A DNA stretch of 41,125 bases from Bacteriovoracaceae bacterium (GTDB taxonomy: Bacteria > Bdellovibrionota > Bacteriovoracia > Bacteriovoracales > Bacteriovoracaceae): the NCBI GenBank assembly GCA_016784965.1, contig JADHTQ010000041.1:1-41125 (forward strand), written 5' to 3'. The position numbers were made by a program, and so were the translations under genes. Shown here piece after piece: positions 31,381-40,922 of this stretch. The stretch's first letter is position 1; every line of letters starts with the position of its first letter. The notes beneath the pieces were generated by a model that was not told where the DNA came from, did not search any database, and worked only from the letters and a program-made list of their open reading frames with translations.

Positions 31381-33090
31381 TTAAATACTTAATTCTTGCC
31401 CTTCAACTTTGTTCATATAAAATTCAAAGAATAATTTTCCAACAAAGTAAGCAGTATAGACTGTCACAACGATACCAATTAGCAAGGTAACCGCAAATCC
31501 ACGAATTGGTCCGGTACCAAAATTTAACAGGCAAAGCCCGGCCAGCGCAGTAGTAATATTGGCGTCAATGATGGTCCAAAAAGCATGTTCAAAGCCACCC
31601 TCCATCGATTTGTAGTTGCTTACCCCTCGACGGATCTCCTCCCTTATACGTTCATATATAATTATATTTGCATCGACCGCCATACCGATAGTCAAGGCAA
31701 TGCCGGCAATACCGGGTAGAGTTAATGTTGCTTCAAAGCCGACCAAACAGGCAAGCACAAATAGTACATTTAAAGAAAGTGTAACCATGGCAATGGCGCC
31801 GGCGACTTTATAGTAAACGACGATGAAAATAAAGACTAAGATACAGCCGATAAAAGAAGCGATTCTTGCCTTTTTAATAGAGTCTTGACCCAAACTTGGT
31901 CCGACAATTCTTTGCTCTAAAAAGTCTAGCTGCACGGGCAGAGCACCTGCTCGCAGAACCAATGCAATATCTCTGGCCTGTTTCATAAGAGTATTAAAAT
32001 CTCCGTAACCGAGAGTAATTTGGGCCCGTCCACCACCAATTTTTTCATTGATGTTTGGAGCAGTATAGACGTTGCCGTCTAGGATGACTGCCATTCTTTT
32101 TCCGGTATTTTCTCCGGTAATCTTTTCAAACATCTTGGCCCCTCTACTTTTGAAATTCATAGAAACATAGGGCTCATTTTTTTGTCGGTCAAAATCGACA
32201 TAAGCATCCGCTAGCTCATCCCCCGTTAGGCGAGGATTGACGTCTACTAGAAAAGGAATTTTGGTGTCAATTTCATTGGTGTGTTTGTTGACTGTCTTTT
32301 TGAAGGCCAACTCAAAATTGGCAGGTAAGTCATCTTTTAAAAATTCATTTAATCTACCCAAATAGTCTGAGAAGCGCTCCCCTTTTTTATAAATGATATT
32401 CTTACCTTCGGCCTTTTTTAGCCAGGTGTCGATGGTAGTTGATGCTACGGTATCATTTACTATTTTAAACTCTAATTTAGCAGTCTTGCCAATTAAAGAC
32501 TTCGCACGATCAATATCTTTAACTCCTGGAAGCTGAACAATAATGCGATCTTTACCCTGAGATAGAATTTCAGGTTCTGTAACACCAAATTCATCAATCC
32601 TGTTGCGAATGACTTCAATAGACTTCGATACTGACTGCTCCTCTATCCTGGTTTTTAATGATTGAGATAATCCGTACTGCAAAGTGTTTCCATCTTGCTT
32701 GGTCAGCCTCAATAGGTTGCCAAAATAACTTTTAATTTTTGACTTGGCCGCTTCTACATCTGTTAGATTGTCAATAATCATAGAATGCAATGGATCATCA
32801 GGTGAGGTGGTGTCAACAGTACCTACCTGGGACTTAATTTCCTGCCCTTTTAAGGTGTACTCCATTTTTCGAGCATAACCTTTGATCTCATCTTTATAGA
32901 CTTTATTGAAGTCAATCCCCAATATCATGTATAGACCACCCTGCAGGTCAAGGCCTAAATTAATCTTGGATTTAATGGGAAACTTACTAGTTTCTTCGTC
33001 GTAGTCAAACACCGTAGGTATAATTGAGACGGCCGCAATTATTGCTAGAAATAATAAGAATATAAAACGATACCACCAACTTCTTTTCAT
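31381..33090 (-). CDS. secD: Protein translocase subunit SecD
   Basis: A 569-residue SecD. It has N-terminal TM1, then the LGLDLQGGLYMILGID motif (D-LQGG). A P1 periplasmic domain includes RIDEFGVTEPEILSQGKDRI and a D-R-A-K block, then five TM segments with AIALTIGMAVDANIIIYERI-REE, the signature of SecD. Length is at the usual value for the family. The subunit forms the SecDF motor with the next gene. Upstream, 167 bases separate it from yajC, so it may have an additional promoter, though none is evident. This gene is conserved and ordinary. Confidence 0.95.
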   Translation of the reverse strand: MKRSWWYRFIFLLFLAIIAAVSIIPTVFDYDEETSKFPIKSKINLGLDLQGGLYMILGIDFNKVYKDEIKGYARKMEYTLKGQEIKSQVGTVDTTSPDDPLHSMIIDNLTDVEAAKSKIKSYFGNLLRLTKQDGNTLQYGLSQSLKTRIEEQSVSKSIEVIRNRIDEFGVTEPEILSQGKDRIIVQLPGVKDIDRAKSLIGKTAKLEFKIVNDTVASTTIDTWLKKAEGKNIIYKKGERFSDYLGRLNEFLKDDLPANFELAFKKTVNKHTNEIDTKIPFLVDVNPRLTGDELADAYVDFDRQKNEPYVSMNFKSRGAKMFEKITGENTGKRMAVILDGNVYTAPNINEKIGGGRAQITLGYGDFNTLMKQARDIALVLRAGALPVQLDFLEQRIVGPSLGQDSIKKARIASFIGCILVFIFIVVYYKVAGAIAMVTLSLNVLFVLACLVGFEATLTLPGIAGIALTIGMAVDANIIIYERIREEIRRGVSNYKSMEGGFEHAFWTIIDANITTALAGLCLLNFGTGPIRGFAVTLLIGIVVTVYTAYFVGKLFFEFYMNKVEGQELSI

Positions 33091-33257
33091 CTTAATGCCC
33101 TCTCCTGACGATTTTTAAAATTAAAACTATACCAAAACTATAATTTATAAGTGTACATAATTGCAAGAACTATAACTTGAATCTCAACTATAAAACATGA
33201 GTACTTAAGGCCTTTTAAATTGAGGTGAAGTACAGGTATTTTTAAGTCAGAAGCAAA

Positions 33258-33641
33258 TTACTTCTTTTTGTTATTGGGTTTTGTTTTAGAGCTGTTGTCG
33301 CTGCCTTCACTCTTTTCAAACAGCTTTGAGGCCTTCCCTGCAATTTCATTTCTAATGATTTTAAATTTAACGCCCTCTGAAACTTCTAGGGTAACAATTT
33401 TTTCAGTCAAGCCGGTAATGGTTCCTAAAATTCCAGATTTTGTGAACACTTCGTCGCCTTTACCTAGAGATGCAACCAGCGCTTGCTCCTGTTGCATTTT
33501 TTTCTTTTGAGGACGAATCATCAAAAAGTAAAAGATAACAAAAATGATGGCAAATGGTGCCATTGAGGCCAGCGGGCTGGTTTGATTGGCAGCAGCTGCT
33601 GCTTCTTGTGCAAAAGCGGAAGAAATTAGTAGATCGATCAT
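33258..33641 (-). CDS. yajC: Preprotein translocase accessory subunit YajC
   Basis: A 127-residue YajC. It has an alanine-rich N-terminus and one membrane helix (FAIIFVIFYFLMIRP, residues ~30-45) that runs into the family signature RPQKKKMQQEQALVASLGKG. The beta-barrel-like cytoplasmic part follows (VFTKSGILGTITGLTEKIV). The last ~20 residues are a lysine/serine-rich extension not found in short homologues. It binds SecDF in the holo-translocon. It begins 30 bases after the tgt gene ends. Confidence 0.93.
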   Translation of the reverse strand: MIDLLISSAFAQEAAAAANQTSPLASMAPFAIIFVIFYFLMIRPQKKKMQQEQALVASLGKGDEVFTKSGILGTITGLTEKIVTLEVSEGVKFKIIRNEIAGKASKLFEKSEGSDNSSKTKPNNKKK

Positions 33642-33671
33642 ATGCTTTATCCTCGGTTATGTTATTAGTGA

Positions 33672-34784
33672 TTAGTTCCACTCGTTTGACGAGTAGTTCT
33701 TATAAAATAAGTGATAATATTCGTCAAATGTATCTTGTAAAATTGTCTCGCGCACCGCGCCAGTCATATGCAAATAAAAGCTGATATTGTGATAGGAGAT
33801 CAACTGTCCGGCCAAGTATTCGCCCACAAGATATAGATGGCGTATATAGGCCCTGGAATATCTCTGACAAACTCGACACTTGCAATTTGGATCTGGTGGT
33901 AGCTGATCTTCTTTAAACCTGGCCTTTTTGATATTAAGTGGGCCCCTCGAGGTTAGAAACTGACCATTTCGGGCATTTCTGGTGGGTAGCACACAATCAA
34001 ACATATCAAAACCATTTTTGATCCCCGTTAAAATGTCTAGCGGAGTGCCAACTCCCATTAAGTAACGGGGTTTCTCGCTTGGCATGCTGTGCACAAATTG
34101 CTGGCAAAAATCCACCATCTCATCATTTTTTTCGCCAACCGATAGCCCCCCAACAGCTAATCCCGCAAAATTTAGCTCTTCGAGTCTTTCCATACACTCT
34201 GTGCGCAAATCAATGTGCAGTCCGCCTTGAATAATGCCAAAAAGCTTTTGGTAGTCTTGGAGTTGATAGTCACGACAGCGCTTGGCCCATCGCAAAGTTA
34301 ACTCCATACTCTCTTGCAGTGAGTCTTTAGTGGCGGGTAATGCGGGACATTCATCAAAAACCATAACAATATCGCTACCCAGTGCTTTTTGAATTTCCAT
34401 TGATTTTTCTGGGCCAATCATATGATATGAGCCATCTATATGAGATTGAAATTTTACCCCTTCTTCACTGCGCTTATTTAATTTACTCAAAGAAAATACT
34501 TGGAAACCTCCGGAGTCGGTTAAAATGGGCCTCTTCCACGACATAAAGCGATGCAGCCCTCCGAGGTCATTTATTAAAAGGTGCCCCGGCCTTAAGTACA
34601 AGTGATAGGTATTGCACAGGATAATTTGAGCACCAATCTCTTCGAGATCTTCATGAAACATAGTTTTCACTGAACCTCTGGTTCCAACCGGCATAAAAAT
34701 CGGGGTTTCGATCACTCCGTGGGCCGTATTAATGAGCCCTGCGCGTGCCTTGTTAGATGTTGCAAGTAGTTCAAAAAATTTCAT
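33672..34784 (-). CDS. tgt: Queuine tRNA-ribosyltransferase (tRNA-guanine transglycosylase)
   Basis: A 370-residue TGT that exchanges G34 of tRNAs with GUN anticodons for preQ1. Motifs: ILTDSGGFQVFS with D90 (acid), FGIIQGG, VGGLSVGE, and MFDCVLPTRNARNG with the nucleophile D263. Zinc ligands are C301, C303, C306 and H332. The length matches bacterial enzymes. It is the first gene of the tgt-yajC-secD-secF operon, an arrangement found in many bacteria, and is divergent from the small secreted gene at 34880. Confidence 0.95.
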   Translation of the reverse strand: MKFFELLATSNKARAGLINTAHGVIETPIFMPVGTRGSVKTMFHEDLEEIGAQIILCNTYHLYLRPGHLLINDLGGLHRFMSWKRPILTDSGGFQVFSLSKLNKRSEEGVKFQSHIDGSYHMIGPEKSMEIQKALGSDIVMVFDECPALPATKDSLQESMELTLRWAKRCRDYQLQDYQKLFGIIQGGLHIDLRTECMERLEELNFAGLAVGGLSVGEKNDEMVDFCQQFVHSMPSEKPRYLMGVGTPLDILTGIKNGFDMFDCVLPTRNARNGQFLTSRGPLNIKKARFKEDQLPPDPNCKCRVCQRYSRAYIRHLYLVGEYLAGQLISYHNISFYLHMTGAVRETILQDTFDEYYHLFYKNYSSNEWN

Positions 34785-34879
34785 AACTTGAATCTTTTTT
34801 AGTTAGCTTTAAATCAATTTGTATGCCATCATAATAACTCGATAGACTAACAACTAGGACTAACATACTTTTAATTAAT

Positions 34880-35152
34880 ATGCCTGTACTAATTGCACTA
34901 TACCTACTTTTTTTCCCGATGCATGCTTTAAGTAACATCAAAGAAGTTACTCCCATTTCCCCCATTGACAATAAATCTAGGTTCGAAATTGAGATGCACT
35001 TTCTTGAAACTGCATCGAGGGATAATTCAAGGTATCGCAAAGTGCAAGCAAGTAAAAAAGAAAAAGAGCAAAAAGCCGCTGCCAACGACCTACAGGCCAA
35101 TGACCCCAATGACCTAAAAGAGGAAAAAGCACCTCTAGTTCGCAGTAATTAA
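34880..35152 (+). CDS. Small secreted protein, hypothetical
   Basis: A 90-residue frame with an N-terminal hydrophobic stretch (MPVLIALYLLFFPMHALS) that could be a signal peptide, followed by a charged, lysine-rich and disordered-looking C-terminal half. There is no good Shine-Dalgarno site before the ATG. It lies just ahead of, and on the same strand as, the ROK kinase gene (49 bases apart), so it may open that operon. No family is recognised. Confidence 0.45.
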   Translation: MPVLIALYLLFFPMHALSNIKEVTPISPIDNKSRFEIEMHFLETASRDNSRYRKVQASKKEKEQKAAANDLQANDPNDLKEEKAPLVRSN

Positions 35153-35201
35153 AAGTTAACTTAAATTGCCTTTTTGAACCAATTGTACAATACTAACTTC
35201 C

Positions 35202-36170
35202 ATGAAAAATATTATTCTTGGTCTAGACATTGGCGGAACAAAAATTGAAGGGATCCTCTTACAAATTGAAGATCAATCCCAAATAAAAGATACCATGAAG
35301 ATTTTGGCCAGACAGAGAGTACCGACAAATCGAAAGCGGGGTTACTTACCTGTCATGAAAACTATCTGTGAGCTATGTACCAAGCTTTTGGACTCACAAA
35401 ACTTAAAAATCTCAGATATTGCAGGAATTGGTGCGGGACTCCCCGGAGCAATTCATCCCCAAAAACAAATTATGTTAAATGGCAATTCTAGTATTTTCAT
35501 TAACCAAAATTTCATTGAAGACCTAAATAACTTATTGCCAGAAAAAACCCGCATCGTTTGTGATAATGATGCCTCCTGTTTTGCTTTGGCCGAAGTCATA
35601 AGCGGCGCAGGTAATAAGTACCAACAAATGTATGATATTCCAGTTTCTAAGCAAGTTGGAATTGGTATAATTTTGGGCACTGGAGTGGGCGGTGGCATTG
35701 TAATTGAAGGTAAACTACTACGAGGTATACATGGTGGCGGTGGCGAGATTGGCCATACAGAATTAGTGACAGGGGGAAATCCCTGTTACTGCGGTCACCT
35801 TGGATGTGTTGAGCAGTATCTATCTGGTCCTGGAGTGGAGAGCATGTATCGTGCTAAAACATATGGATCAGAGTTAAAGGCAGTGGATATTTTTGAAAAG
35901 GCCAATACTTTGCAAGACCCAATATGCCAACAAATTATTGACGAATATAAACTCAACATGATCCGCTTTTTAAGAAATCTAAGCAACATTTTTGACCCTC
36001 ACTACTTTGTGTTGGGAGGTGGAGTAAGTAACCAAGAGCAGTTGTACACACTTGAAAAATCTCTCGCCAAAATTTGCTTTAACCCAGTCTCCTCCCCTAA
36101 CATTCTTCAACATCAACTGGGGGATTCAGCAGGTGTAATTGGTGCTGCCTTACTTCTTGAAGGAAGATAA
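35202..36170 (+). CDS. ROK-family sugar kinase (glucokinase-like)
   Basis: A 322-residue ROK kinase without an N-terminal DNA-binding domain, so it is an enzyme and not a repressor. The phosphate-1 loop is LGLDIGGTKIEG, the sugar-binding block is CDNDASCFALAE and phosphate-2 is ILGTGVGGGIV. The ROK signature GIHGGGGEIGHTEL is followed by the zinc motif CYCGHLGCVEQYL. It phosphorylates a hexose at C6; glucose, N-acetylglucosamine and fructose are possible substrates. The start of malQ follows 3 bases after its stop, and malQ's ribosome-binding site lies inside this gene's end, so a glucokinase role in maltodextrin use is the most likely reading. Confidence 0.88.
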   Translation: MKNIILGLDIGGTKIEGILLQIEDQSQIKDTMKILARQRVPTNRKRGYLPVMKTICELCTKLLDSQNLKISDIAGIGAGLPGAIHPQKQIMLNGNSSIFINQNFIEDLNNLLPEKTRIVCDNDASCFALAEVISGAGNKYQQMYDIPVSKQVGIGIILGTGVGGGIVIEGKLLRGIHGGGGEIGHTELVTGGNPCYCGHLGCVEQYLSGPGVESMYRAKTYGSELKAVDIFEKANTLQDPICQQIIDEYKLNMIRFLRNLSNIFDPHYFVLGGGVSNQEQLYTLEKSLAKICFNPVSSPNILQHQLGDSAGVIGAALLLEGR

Positions 36171-36173
36171 TTT

Positions 36174-37676
36174 ATGATCGACAAAAAAGCCGGGATTCTT
36201 CTTCATATTAGCTCGCTTCCTAGTAAATGGGGCATAGGAGATCTAGGACCAGATAGTTACAAATTTATTCACTGGCTCAAAGAAGCTGGTCAACATTACT
36301 GGCAGGTACTTCCCATTTCAGTAGCAGGTCATGATGGATCACCATATTCTAGTTACTCAGCGTTTGGAGGCAACCCACTGCTTATCTCTCCTGAAAATCT
36401 TATTGAAGATGAATTGCTTACCCCACAAGATACTAATCAAAGCTTAATACCAATTGAGTTGAGCTCTAAAAACTCCGTAAACTTTCATAAAGTTTACGAT
36501 TTTAAAATGTCTCTGTTTAAAAAAGCTTTTAAAAAATTTAAACATAACTCTAAGCTACAAAAAGAATTTACCCAATTTATTACTTCATGCAATAACCACT
36601 GGCCATTTGATTTGGCCCTATTTCAAGCGCTCTCCAAACACTTTGGAAGGCCATGGACGATGTGGCCTACGCCGTTTAAAGATAGAGATCCCAAGACTTT
36701 AGAAAATTTTGAAAAAGAACACCATGAAGAGATCTCTTTTGCCCAATTTTTGCAGTTTGTCTTTTTCAGACAGTGGAATAGCTTAAAAACATATGCGGCT
36801 TCCCACGGGATTAAATTAATCGGTGACATTCCCATCTTTTTATCTCATCACAGCATGGATGTTTGGAAAAATCCTGGGTGGTTTAAACTCGATGAGACAG
36901 GACAGTTAAAGGTGGAAACTGGGGCTGCTCCCGATTTTTTTAGCAGCACTGGGCAAAAATGGGGTACACCCAACTACAACTGGTCTTTGATGAAAAAAGA
37001 TAACTATAGTTGGTGGAAAGATCGCTTGAGGTTCATGATGCAAAACTTTGATCTAATCCGCCTAGATCATTTTCGCGGTTTTGCTGCTACTTGGGAAGTT
37101 GATACCAAGGCAGATGATGCTGCAAGTGGATGGTGGTGCAAAGGTCCAGGAATTGATTTTTTTAAACAGCTCCAAAAAGATTTGGGCAATTTGCCACTGA
37201 TTGTCGAAGATTTAGGCCATATAACCGAAGATGTACAAAAGCTGCGCAACCACTTTAGTTTTCCAGGTATGAAAGTGCTCCAGATGGCATTTGCTTCAGG
37301 AGACAGCAATCCGTACCTACCCCACAACTATGAAGAAAATTTTGTGGTGTACACAGCAACTCACGATAATGATACTTCAAATGGTTATTTCCAAAACCTT
37401 CCCGATACATTGGAGCGCCACTTTGTTTTTGATTATCTTAAAATTAAAAACCTAGATCAGATAAATTGGGACTTGATTGAAGCTGCCATGCATTCCAAAG
37501 CATGTATGGCCATTATCCCCTTGCAAGATGTCATGGGGCTGGGCACCGAGGGACGCTTTAATACTCCAGGCACTACCGAAGGTAATTGGAGTTGGAGATT
37601 TCAATGGACAGATTTACTCCCTAAAGACCATAATAGACTAAAAAGTATAACTATCGCCTCTAAAAGAAGTTTATAA
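36174..37676 (+). CDS. malQ: 4-alpha-glucanotransferase (amylomaltase)
   Basis: A 500-residue GH77 enzyme. It begins GILLHISSLPSKWGIGDLGP and continues WLKEAGQHYWQVLPI, both diagnostic. Catalytic motifs: LIRLDHFRGFAATWEV (Asp nucleophile), PLIVEDLGHITEDV (Glu acid/base) and YTATHDNDTSNGYF (transition-state Asp). It transfers glucan segments between maltodextrins or glycogen-derived chains and releases glucose, which the preceding ROK kinase could phosphorylate. Translation is tightly coupled to that kinase gene. The dsbD-like gene follows 11 bases later. Confidence 0.95.
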   Translation: MIDKKAGILLHISSLPSKWGIGDLGPDSYKFIHWLKEAGQHYWQVLPISVAGHDGSPYSSYSAFGGNPLLISPENLIEDELLTPQDTNQSLIPIELSSKNSVNFHKVYDFKMSLFKKAFKKFKHNSKLQKEFTQFITSCNNHWPFDLALFQALSKHFGRPWTMWPTPFKDRDPKTLENFEKEHHEEISFAQFLQFVFFRQWNSLKTYAASHGIKLIGDIPIFLSHHSMDVWKNPGWFKLDETGQLKVETGAAPDFFSSTGQKWGTPNYNWSLMKKDNYSWWKDRLRFMMQNFDLIRLDHFRGFAATWEVDTKADDAASGWWCKGPGIDFFKQLQKDLGNLPLIVEDLGHITEDVQKLRNHFSFPGMKVLQMAFASGDSNPYLPHNYEENFVVYTATHDNDTSNGYFQNLPDTLERHFVFDYLKIKNLDQINWDLIEAAMHSKACMAIIPLQDVMGLGTEGRFNTPGTTEGNWSWRFQWTDLLPKDHNRLKSITIASKRSL

Positions 37677-37687
37677 GGAATTGACCA

Positions 37688-39820
37688 ATGTTAAAAATTC
37701 TTGCCACACTCACGCTACTTTTTGTTACAACAACTATAAAGGCCACGATAGACACTAAAAATGTGATCAAGGTAAGTGCTACGACCTACCAGGATAAAGC
37801 TTCTAATAAATTTTTAGTTGTCACTTTTAAAAATCAACCGGGATGGCACACTTACTGGAAAAATCCAGGGGATGCTGGAATTGCCACCAAGATATCTTTT
37901 ACCTCGGGAAGTTCTACTTTAAAATTGAACAGTATACCCTGGCCATCTCCCAAGCGTTATATTGCTGAAGGCAATATTTGGACGTATGGATACGCCGGCA
38001 AATACAGCATTTTCTATCCGCTATCAAAATTAAATTATACTAAAGTGAATCACACTTCATTTAAAATTAAGGCCACTTGGCTTGCATGTAAAAAAATATG
38101 TATCCCAGGTCAATCTGAATTTAAATTATCCGACACTCAATCATTTACTACGACTAAAGAAGAAATTAGTCAGCATTTATCAGCACTTCCCAGACCAACT
38201 ACCTTCCCACAGAATTTAAAATTGGTCTTGGCCCTTTCACAAGATAAAAAAGGGCTGGCCCTGTACTACAGCATACCAAACTTGGAAAAAAGTGAGCTCG
38301 GTCCAGATATGAATCTCATTACTCCTTATTTGCAAGAACCCTTTTCATTTAAACATGAAACACTGATAAGTAGTAAAACAAAAACTACCTACGCCCACAT
38401 GGACATTGAATGGGATGGGGAATACATGGAGCCAGAGGAGCCACTGCCCACAGATGGAAAATTTAAAAAACCATATACTTTAAAGTTTTTATACAGCAAT
38501 CCTAGTACCAGTAAGGTGGAAATTATCGAAAAAACCTTTTCCACCTTTTTAATAAATGGTCAAAAAGCACTAGAGTCAGTTACTGCCAATAAAAAAAAAA
38601 AAAGTAGTGCCACCCTCTGGTACTACCTAATTCTGGCATTTTTGGGCGGACTTATTTTAAACATTATGCCCTGTGTGCTACCAGTTATCTCTATTAAATT
38701 ATTTAGCATCATCAAACACAGTAACTCCAAAGAAAAGCTGTTCATGCACAGTATATGCTATACATCAGGGATTTTATTTACCTTCATACTCTTAGGTTCT
38801 ACAATTATCATCCTGAAAAAAAGTGGTGAAATTGTTGGTTGGGGTTTTCAATTACAATCCCCAATAATTGTCTCCATCATGATTATGACAATGTTTATTT
38901 TTGCCCTAAACCTTTTTGGATTGTATGAGTTTAAAACTCCCGGTGGTAAATTTTTAGGTGGCCTCCAAATTAGCCACGGAATGCTGGGAGATTTTATCAG
39001 TGGGATCATGGCCACCATTTTATCCACACCATGCAGCGCGCCTTTTTTGGGAGTGGCCCTAACCTTCGCCCTTACTTCCACCTCCTACACAATTATTGGA
39101 ACCTTCATGGCCATAGGCCTTGGCCTTTCCTTCCCCTTTATTCTTATTGGTATCTTTCCTGGTTTAATTTCATTTCTACCCAAGCCTGGAATGTGGATGG
39201 AGAACTTGCGGAAATTTTTGGGACTTAGCTTAATTTTTACGGCCCTTTGGTTAACAGATGTATTCTTGGCCCTAACTGAAAACTCAAATTCCCTTTTAGT
39301 CCTCAACTGTTCAATGGCCTTAATGTTTTTTGCCTTCTATTTTTATAACAGTATATCCAAAAAGCTGATCTACTTTTTCACCTTTTTTATTTTATCAACT
39401 GCTCTTTTTGTCGCAAATATTGCCTTTAACTACACTACACTACCATCGAGTAACGACTCTTCTAAACAATCCATTATGAATATGAATGGCATGACCTGGG
39501 AAAAATGGTCCGAGGAAAAATTGCTATATTATAAAAACCGCAAAGAACTCGTTTTTATCGACTTTACTGCCAGATGGTGCCTCACTTGCAAGGTCAATGA
39601 AAAACTGGTCCTTGATACTGCTGGATTTAAAGAATTGGTCAAAAAGCACAATATGAAATTACTCCTTGCGGATTGGACCAAAAGAGATCCAGTTATTGGT
39701 AAATGGTTAAAAGATCATGGAATGGTAGGAGTTCCTGCCTACTTTATTCAAACTCCAAATGGGCGGTTAATTAACCTAGGTGAAACTCTAACCATTTCAA
39801 AAATAAAGTCTAATCTTTAA
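37688..39820 (+). CDS. DsbD/ScsB-like thiol:disulfide interchange membrane protein
   Basis: A 710-residue reductant-transfer protein. After a signal peptide comes an N-terminal DsbD-like periplasmic domain (KNQPGWHTYWKNPGDAGIAT), with a C-x3-C pair in ACKKICIPGQ. The membrane part (residues ~310-590) has the paired transmembrane cysteines NIMPCVLPVISIK and LSTPCSAPFLGVAL. The C-terminal thioredoxin-like domain has WCLTC in FTARWCLTCKVN and a cis-Pro in GVPAYFI. It carries electrons from cytoplasmic thioredoxin to periplasmic proteins. The N-terminal domain is closer to ScsB than to classic DsbD. It is co-transcribed with malQ through an 11-base gap. Confidence 0.88.
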   Translation: MLKILATLTLLFVTTTIKATIDTKNVIKVSATTYQDKASNKFLVVTFKNQPGWHTYWKNPGDAGIATKISFTSGSSTLKLNSIPWPSPKRYIAEGNIWTYGYAGKYSIFYPLSKLNYTKVNHTSFKIKATWLACKKICIPGQSEFKLSDTQSFTTTKEEISQHLSALPRPTTFPQNLKLVLALSQDKKGLALYYSIPNLEKSELGPDMNLITPYLQEPFSFKHETLISSKTKTTYAHMDIEWDGEYMEPEEPLPTDGKFKKPYTLKFLYSNPSTSKVEIIEKTFSTFLINGQKALESVTANKKKKSSATLWYYLILAFLGGLILNIMPCVLPVISIKLFSIIKHSNSKEKLFMHSICYTSGILFTFILLGSTIIILKKSGEIVGWGFQLQSPIIVSIMIMTMFIFALNLFGLYEFKTPGGKFLGGLQISHGMLGDFISGIMATILSTPCSAPFLGVALTFALTSTSYTIIGTFMAIGLGLSFPFILIGIFPGLISFLPKPGMWMENLRKFLGLSLIFTALWLTDVFLALTENSNSLLVLNCSMALMFFAFYFYNSISKKLIYFFTFFILSTALFVANIAFNYTTLPSSNDSSKQSIMNMNGMTWEKWSEEKLLYYKNRKELVFIDFTARWCLTCKVNEKLVLDTAGFKELVKKHNMKLLLADWTKRDPVIGKWLKDHGMVGVPAYFIQTPNGRLINLGETLTISKIKSNL

Positions 39821-39905
39821 TAAATTTAGTCCTTCCCCATTCATCTAAAGTGTGTATAAAATACTATACCACTTTAGTTTTGGTAATAAACGAGGAGGTC
39901 TAAAA

Positions 39906-40373
39906 ATGCAAGTTGATATTACTGACAGAGAAGCAAACTTCTTTTTTCATGATCCCGATGCATTGATGGTCAAGGATGTGATGACTACTGATGTTTTTAC
40001 GCTCTATGAAGAAGATTATTTTGTAACGATCAACAAGTTAATGAAATGGAAAAACATCCGTCACATCCCCATTATCGACAATAACGGCATCTTGGTGGGT
40101 CTTATCACCAACCGAGATATTCTAAAGCTCTCGGCCATTCATCACAATAAATTAGATAGCGTGGCAGTAGAAGCAATTATGCAAAAAAGTGTTGCCGTCA
40201 TTGCCCCTGAAGCTAGTTTACAAAATGCAGCGCAAATTATGTTTAAGAAAAAATTTGGCTGTCTGCCCGTGGTGACAAGCAGTGGGAAGCTTGTGGGAAT
40301 TATCACTGAAGCAGATTTTGTAAAGTTTTTTCTAGAATGGGAAGTAGAAAAAAAACAATTGCGAAGCAACTAA
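39906..40373 (+). CDS. CBS-pair domain protein
   Basis: A 155-residue protein made of two CBS motifs (residues ~20-75 and ~85-145): VKDVMTTDVFTLYEEDYFVT, HIPIIDNNGILVGLITNRDI, then VEAIMQKSVAVIAPEASLQN and CLPVVTSSGKLVGIITEADF. CBS pairs bind adenosine nucleotides such as AMP or ATP and act as regulatory modules. The ATG at 39906 is chosen for GAGGAGGT eight bases upstream; the same frame could start 18 codons earlier. It stands 85 bases after the dsbD-like gene, with no partner domain of its own. Confidence 0.88.
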   Translation: MQVDITDREANFFFHDPDALMVKDVMTTDVFTLYEEDYFVTINKLMKWKNIRHIPIIDNNGILVGLITNRDILKLSAIHHNKLDSVAVEAIMQKSVAVIAPEASLQNAAQIMFKKKFGCLPVVTSSGKLVGIITEADFVKFFLEWEVEKKQLRSN

Positions 40374-40379
40374 GAGTTG

Positions 40380-40922
40380 TTATAGACAACGATAAACCCT
40401 TCTACAATGCAAGTGTTGCCCACCTGCACACTTTTTAGAATTCACAGCTTCACATTTCCAATCACCAACTGGCACTGCTGGCCCTTTACAGGTATATGCA
40501 AACTCTTTAGATTTTTTATCATGTTTATTTTTGTGCTTGTCCACTTGATCTTTGTCTGGGCAACTAAAAAAGGTTAGCCCAAAGTTTTTATCTCTTTTGA
40601 TCATTTGAAAACTCTGTTTGCCGCTGAAATTAACAACGAAAATACCAACAATAAATGGTAACAAATAGGTAGTGATACGACGCCAATTCAATCGATTGTT
40701 TTCTATGGGAATTGCATAATCTTTGAGATGCTCGGTAAGTGCGGTTAAATCAGTAACAAAAAAATTTATATTAATTGGTTTATCCGTTTCGGTACAAATA
40801 TCAATGGCCCGAAAGCCTGATTGTTTCGAACTGTTGAACAGTCTATAGGTCACAACCTTTTTGATTTGATGAGTATTAACCTTAATATAACCATCTTTTT
40901 CCCCCACCAAAATTCTTGGCAA
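40380..40922 (-). CDS. Membrane protein of unknown function, start uncertain
   Basis: A 180-residue frame with one probable membrane segment (LLPFIVGIFVVNF, residues ~87-100). The preceding part is soluble and the C-terminal part is cysteine- and lysine-rich (about seven cysteines, ending CRRVYRCL). The nominal start is a TTG at 40920-40922. Coding potential continues upstream in frame (VATIKLPRILVGE) with no good ATG or GTG before an in-frame stop near 41006. AAGGAAG lies eight bases before an ATA, so the true start is unsettled. No family is recognised. Confidence 0.5.
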   Translation of the reverse strand: MPRILVGEKDGYIKVNTHQIKKVVTYRLFNSSKQSGFRAIDICTETDKPININFFVTDLTALTEHLKDYAIPIENNRLNWRRITTYLLPFIVGIFVVNFSGKQSFQMIKRDKNFGLTFFSCPDKDQVDKHKNKHDKKSKEFAYTCKGPAVPVGDWKCEAVNSKKCAGGQHLHCRRVYRCL